DNA of 64,000 nt, from NCBI RefSeq assembly GCF_003952185.1, contig NZ_RXFS01000008.1, positions 124,001-188,000 of the forward strand, in the 5' to 3' direction. The notes under the pieces were generated by a model that was given only the letters and a program-made list of their open reading frames with translations, did not search any database and was not told where the DNA came from. The first letter of the stretch is position 1, and the number at the start of each line of letters is the position of its first letter. The stretch comes from Variovorax sp. 679. GTDB taxonomy: Bacteria > Pseudomonadota > Gammaproteobacteria > Burkholderiales > Burkholderiaceae_C. Below are positions 62,612 to 64,000 of this stretch, in pieces. The position numbers and the translations under genes are program-made.

Positions 62612-62827
62612 ATGTCCATCCAAGCCATCAACGTGCGCAACCAGTTCAAGGGCAAGGTCCGCGAAATCATCCGCGGCGACGTCGTCTCCGAAGTCGACGT
62701 CGAAACCGCCTGGGGCATCGTCACCTCGGTCATCACCACGCGCTCGGTCGACGAGCTGCAGTTGAAGGTGGGCTCCGACGTGGTTGCGCTCGTGAAGTCC
62801 ACCGAGGTTTCGATCGCGAAGCTCTGA
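62612..62827 (+). CDS. TOBE-domain molybdate/sulfate-binding small protein
   Basis: A 71-residue single TOBE (molbindin-type) domain: INVRNQFKGKVREIIRGDVVSEVDVETAWGIVTSVIT and ELQLKVGSDVVALVKSTEVSIAKL. Single-domain molbindins form hexamers and bind molybdate, tungstate or sulfate. It ends the sulfur operon and is followed at once by a terminator. Useful here as an anion buffer, by analogy with Mop proteins. Confidence 0.88.
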   Translation: MSIQAINVRNQFKGKVREIIRGDVVSEVDVETAWGIVTSVITTRSVDELQLKVGSDVVALVKSTEVSIAKL

Positions 62828-62850
62828 CGGACCCTCGGGCATCTGCGACG

Positions 62851-62882
62851 ACCCGGCGCTGTCATGGCGCCGGGTTTTTTCG
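62851..62882 (+). terminator. Intrinsic terminator of the ssu-metY-TOBE operon
   Basis: ACCCGGCGC (62851-62859) and GCGCCGGGT (62867-62875) form a 9-base perfect stem with a 7-base loop, followed by a run of seven T (62875-62881). A textbook rho-independent terminator 24 bases after the TOBE stop. Confidence 0.9.
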
Positions 62883-63006
62883 TTTCTGGCGCCCGTGTTT
62901 TCAGCGGTTTACAGGGTGTCAACTCATCGACTGTGCTGAATTTTGGAAATCGTCCGAATCTTTTAGAGGCCTGAATCTTCTTTGAAGGTGTCGCAATAGC
63001 ATGCGC

Positions 63007-63059
63007 CGCGAAGTCGTGTTCCGCACATCGATGCGGGTCGTGACTTCGCGAATGCATTC
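63007..63059. promoter_or_regulatory. Long imperfect hairpin and palindrome ahead of the amidase gene
   Basis: CGCGAAGTC (63007-63015) pairs exactly with GACTTCGCG (63042-63050); inside, CCGCA (63021-63025) pairs with TGCGG (63032-63036). GAATGCATTC (63050-63059) is a perfect palindrome overlapping its right end. It lies 27-79 bases before the amidase start, in a 203-base gap that is visibly more AT-rich than the rest of the window. It could be a leader structure or a remnant of an insertion junction. Confidence 0.5.
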
Positions 63060-63085
63060 AATCAAACACTTCAGGGAGGAACCGC

Positions 63086-63748
63086 ATGCTCGTTGAAATT
63101 GACGAACATGGAATGATCAGCCACGCGCGAGTGAGGCACGCCCGCAGTCCGCAGATCGAGCGAGGGAAGAGGGCTGGGGCGATCACTGGCATCGTGGTGC
63201 ACCAGACGGATGCCGATACTTCGGCGTCTTCATTGAACAGCTACAAGCGGACCAAGGCGAACGGGGCGCACTTTCTCATCGACAAGGATGGGACGATTTA
63301 TCAGACGGCGGCGATCTATCAGAGGACGAATCACGTGGGGCCGTTGAAGGCGCGATGCTTGACTGCGGGGAAATGTAGCCCGAGCGATTTCAAGAACATC
63401 GGGGCGGAGGGTATGCATCGCATCGAGATGCGCAAGCCGCCAGGCGAACGCTATCCGAACAACATGGAGGCCATCGGAATCGAGATAGTTGGCAGGGCTA
63501 GGTTGCCTGCGGGGTTCCAACCAATTGGCAAGCAGATCGAATGGTCGCTCGAAAAAATTCGAGGCGAACACGGCATATTCGACGAGCCTACCGCAGCCCA
63601 GAATCAAGCTCTTTCTTGGCTAGTCAGCGTACTCGCAGACTCGATAAAGATTGGATCGGCCGAAGTATTTCGTCATCCCGTGGTCAGCAGCAAGAACATA
63701 ACGGAGGCGCGGGGCGCGAATTGGAAGCTGCCCGTACAGACACCATGA
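63086..63748 (+). CDS. Amidase_2-type N-acetylmuramoyl-L-alanine amidase without signal peptide
   Basis: A 220-residue zinc amidase of the PGRP/AmpD-like fold. Zinc ligands H39 (GIVVHQTDA) and H197 (EVFRHPVVSSKN), with HFLIDKDGTIYQT and MEAIGIEIVG between them. It would cut the MurNAc-L-Ala bond of peptidoglycan. It lacks an export signal yet its substrate is periplasmic. Its TGA overlaps the ATG of a signal-peptide-bearing gene (ATGA), the layout of a secreted amidase effector with its immunity protein. Codon use is less GC-biased than in its neighbours. ATG 63086 follows AGGGAGGAACCGC, a strong ribosome-binding site. Confidence 0.85.
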   Translation: MLVEIDEHGMISHARVRHARSPQIERGKRAGAITGIVVHQTDADTSASSLNSYKRTKANGAHFLIDKDGTIYQTAAIYQRTNHVGPLKARCLTAGKCSPSDFKNIGAEGMHRIEMRKPPGERYPNNMEAIGIEIVGRARLPAGFQPIGKQIEWSLEKIRGEHGIFDEPTAAQNQALSWLVSVLADSIKIGSAEVFRHPVVSSKNITEARGANWKLPVQTP

Positions 63749-64000
63749 AAAAGACCAACATTCTCACAATCACAGCTGTACTGGGTGCGGTGGCCGCGGC
63801 GCTTCCGGCGCAGGCCGCTGACAAGAGATATCCGACCGCATATGTGCAGGAAATTGAGGTCACAAGGCCTTCACAGCGAAACATTGCTTGGGAGAACAAG
63901 GATTTTCTCAATTGCGACGACGTTGTATTGACTGAAGAAGATGTGCGCTACGCCTTGCGGTATATGCGGAGAGTTTCGTGGAAAGGATACGACCCTGAAA
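63745..64000 (+). CDS. Exported small protein, candidate immunity partner (runs off the window)
   Basis: 85 residues of an open frame cut by the right edge. It starts at ATG 63745, overlapping the amidase stop by 4 bases, with a signal peptide (KKTNILTITAVLGAVAAALPAQAADK, cleavage near residue 25) and a polar mature part containing two cysteine-poor helices (LTEEDVRYALRYMRRV). It matches no family I know. Periplasmic location fits neutralising the amidase encoded upstream. AT-richer than the rest of the window. Confidence 0.7.
   Translation, partial: MKKTNILTITAVLGAVAAALPAQAADKRYPTAYVQEIEVTRPSQRNIAWENKDFLNCDDVVLTEEDVRYALRYMRRVSWKGYDPE

Overview
The window is GC-rich, densely packed bacterial DNA. 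Gene content and order (FdxA beside CysN/CysD/CysH/NirA-type CysI, Bug-family binding proteins, DUF2844-DUF3443, MnmC, YggX, Ssu genes) point to a betaproteobacterium of the Comamonadaceae, most probably Variovorax. This is inferred from protein families; no rRNA or tRNA gene was seen.

Layout. 1-2236: the end of an unknown gene, a TetR regulator and a divergent class III aminotransferase. 2233-8892 (minus): an assimilatory sulfate-reduction operon (cysI, DUF934, cysH, cysD, cysN) that runs on into fdxA and a ferredoxin-NADP reductase, which could supply its electrons. 9175-12493: a sulfatase and a Bug binding protein opposite a LysR regulator. 12516-21917 (minus): an eight-gene peptide-scavenging operon, rpiR-iaaA-gsiABCD-dmpA-dppA. 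22-28 kb: an accessory stretch with a VOC remnant, a protein carrying two deaminase-like modules, a GNAT enzyme, an unknown Zn-ribbon protein, an aldo/keto reductase and a GRDP-like protein with nine Cys-containing repeats. 28213-31533: a CHASE-PAS-GAF-GGDEF-EAL protein. 31836-36149: a LysR regulator, a branched-chain-type binding protein, an ornithine cyclodeaminase-family reductase and a DAO-family oxidase. 36157-38093: DUF3443 and DUF2844. 38262-40582: class I aldolase and an acetyl-CoA hydrolase/CoA transferase.

40593-45525 looks like an envelope oxidant-defence cluster: exported MsrA, a Met-rich MXKDX peptide, an MsrP/YedY-like molybdoenzyme and its cytochrome b, beside a divergent two-component system. 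45536-52721 holds mixed housekeeping genes (YcxB, crotonase, GlpQ lipoprotein, transglutaminase, ABM, TauE/SafE, MnmC, YggX). 52888-62827 is a second sulfur region: periplasmic sulfate-binding Sbp, then ssuE, three ssuA paralogues, ssuD, ssuC and ssuB, followed by an O-acetylhomoserine sulfhydrylase, a nitroreductase and a small TOBE protein.

The last kilobase looks less GC-rich and holds a leaderless peptidoglycan amidase whose stop codon overlaps the start of a signal-peptide-bearing small gene that runs off the window. This is the layout of an antibacterial effector-immunity pair.

Main themes: two sulfur-acquisition regions (sulfate and organosulfonate), peptide scavenging, envelope Met-sulfoxide repair, and three accessory loci whose functions are not obvious (tandem deaminase, Cys-repeat GRDP protein, amidase/immunity pair).
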